A DNA stretch of 6,851 nucleotides. It comes from Caulobacteraceae bacterium. Lineage in GTDB: Bacteria; Pseudomonadota; Alphaproteobacteria; Caulobacterales; Caulobacteraceae. The stretch spans positions 1 to 6,851 of the forward strand of contig CANJYY010000143.1 of the NCBI GenBank assembly GCA_947479185.1, read 5' to 3'. How positions within the stretch are numbered: the stretch's first letter is position 1; each line of letters opens with the position of its first letter. Below, piece after piece: positions 6,219 to 6,851 of the stretch. The translations under genes were made by a program, and so were the position numbers. The notes below the pieces were generated by a model. That model searched no databases. It was not told the origin of the DNA and saw nothing but the letters and a program-made list of their open reading frames with translations.

Positions 6219-6674
6219 ATGACCTTCGAACTCAATGGCGGCAAGCTCCTTGGCCTGTTCGCGCCGATCTGGGCGCTGCTGGCCCTGTCGTGGCTGGTCA
6301 ATCCGGCCGCCTTCCTCGCCGATCCGGTGAATGTGGCCATCGCCGCCGGCATCCCGTTCGTCGCGGCGGGCGCGCTCTGGCTGTTCGGCCGGCGCAGATG
6401 GCGGCTGGAGCTGACGCCGACCGCCCTGGTCCACCATACCCTCGGTCGCACCGAGGCATTCGACTGGTCCCTGATGGGGCCGATCGGCGTCAGCCGCGTG
6501 TTCGGCCTTGAGCTCGTGTCACCCTCGACGCTTCACTTCGCCTACGCGGGCGGCGGGCTGCTCGGCCCGGCGGGCCAGGTGCTCGGCCGGCGGCTGTTGT
6601 GCGTGTTCGGCGACGGCGGGACCGACCGCCTGCTGCGCCAGATCGAGGACTACCGCCGCCTGCATGGTGTCTGA
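6219..6674 (+). CDS. Two-helix membrane-anchored protein, possibly PH-like domain
   Basis: 151 residues from ATG 6219. Two hydrophobic helices (about residues 10-28 and 36-56) are joined by a short loop, followed by a basic stop-transfer (GRRRWR) and a cytoplasmic beta-rich domain: [25 protein letters not shown] has the strand-turn-strand look of bacterial PH-like (YdbT/YcxB-style) domains, and the C-terminus ends with a helix ([14 protein letters not shown]). Such proteins sit at the inner membrane, mostly with unknown roles; the family call is tentative. AGGTGGG lies 4 nt upstream of ATG 6219. In-frame GTGs at 6210 and 6216 are possible alternatives, the first with GGAG 11 nt upstream. It is divergent from the PhzF-like gene and followed by the repeat pair. 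Confidence 0.8.
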   Translation: MTFELNGGKLLGLFAPIWALLALSWLVNPAAFLADPVNVAIAAGIPFVAAGALWLFGRRRWRLELTPTALVHHTLGRTEAFDWSLMGPIGVSRVFGLELVSPSTLHFAYAGGGLLGPAGQVLGRRLLCVFGDGGTDRLLRQIEDYRRLHGV

Positions 6675-6704
6675 GGCGGGAGGAAACCGCCGGGGGCTCA
6701 GCGT

Positions 6705-6753
6705 GGTGCGTCCTTCGAGACGCGATCCTGAGGGATCGCTCCTCAGGATGACG
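6705..6753 (+). repeat. REP/BIME-like palindromic unit, left copy
   Basis: 49-nt unit beginning GGTGCGTCCTTCGAGACGC and ending TCGCTCCTCAGGATGACG. It contains a perfect inner hairpin GCGATCC-TGAG-GGATCGC (6722-6739) and outer pairing CCT/AGG. Sequences of this style (TTCGAGACGC with GCTCCTCAGGATGA) are common intergenic repeats in alphaproteobacterial genomes, from memory. It sits just after a gene end. Confidence 0.7.
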
Positions 6754-6775
6754 TGCAGGGGGCTGCAAAACTCTT

Positions 6776-6823
6776 CGTCATGGTGAGGAGCGAGCCTCAA
6801 GCGAGCGTCTCGAACCACGCACC
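6776..6823 (-). repeat. REP/BIME-like palindromic unit, inverted right copy
   Basis: Read on the minus strand this 48-nt unit begins GGTGCGTGGTTCGAGACGC and ends TCGCTCCTCACCATGACG, matching the left copy except for the inner hairpin and a CC/GG swap that occurs in both arms. The 22-nt spacer between copies (6754-6775) holds TGCAG-GGGG-CTGCA. Confidence 0.7.
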
Positions 6824-6824
6824 C

Positions 6825-6851
6825 TCAGCCCGGCTCGACCACCGTCACCTC
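6825..6851 (-). CDS. Possible C-terminus of a minus-strand gene
   Basis: Minus-strand bases 6851-6825 read EVTVVEPG then TGA, with codons typical of the window (GTG, GTC, CCG, GGC). Only nine codons are visible, directly after the repeat pair. It is too short to identify and could be chance. Confidence 0.35.
   Translation of the reverse strand, partial: EVTVVEPG

Overview
The window reads as high-GC chromosomal DNA of an alphaproteobacterium, most likely Caulobacteraceae (Caulobacter, Brevundimonas or Phenylobacterium relatives). The reasons are strong G/C third-position codon use, GTG starts with purine-rich Shine-Dalgarno sites, an alphaproteobacterial-type SerC behind a structured leader, a hybrid histidine kinase lacking an Hpt domain, and TTAA-N7-TTAA-like (CtrA-box-like) sites in one promoter region. 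The genus is inferred from style, not from a search.

Layout. (1) 1-804, minus strand: the first 268 codons of serC (phosphoserine aminotransferase); its C-terminus lies outside the window. Its 5' leader (about 805-917) folds into three hairpins, the last overlapping the ribosome binding site, as described for the serC leader RNA of alphaproteobacteria. (2) 981-1886, plus: a ten-helix EamA/DMT exporter, divergent from serC and overlapping by 13 bp the convergent end of the next gene. (3) 1874-2317, minus: a small four-helix membrane protein of unknown function. Its start codon directly abuts a perfect 14-bp hairpin that contains its Shine-Dalgarno site. (4) 2380-2721, minus: a 113-residue helical cytoplasmic protein of unknown function, probably upstream in the same transcript. 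(5) 2722-2870: a divergent promoter region with two near-identical CtrA-box-like direct repeats 27 bp apart. (6) 2871-4751, plus: a membrane-bound hybrid histidine kinase (TM, periplasmic sensor, TM, HAMP, HisKA, HATPase, receiver). (7) 4870-5295, plus: a small exported protein with a duplicated helical motif and a thrombospondin-type-3-like acidic tail. (8) 5321-5353: a strong terminator shared with the convergent gene. (9) 5362-6174, minus: a PhzF-family isomerase with its catalytic residues intact. (10) 6219-6674, plus: a two-helix membrane-anchored protein, possibly with a PH-like domain. (11) 6705-6823: an inverted pair of REP/BIME-like palindromic units, followed by what may be the last codons of another minus-strand gene.

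How the parts relate. The clearest unit is the kinase plus the two unknown minus-strand genes: they share one candidate CtrA-regulated intergenic region, and the distal membrane gene carries an unusual RNA hairpin over its start. The serC, PhzF and PH-like genes look like ordinary housekeeping or accessory genes. I see no phage, transposase, CRISPR or toxin genes. The least conventional signals are non-coding: the 14-bp start-site hairpin, the paired CtrA-like boxes, the serC leader and the REP pair.
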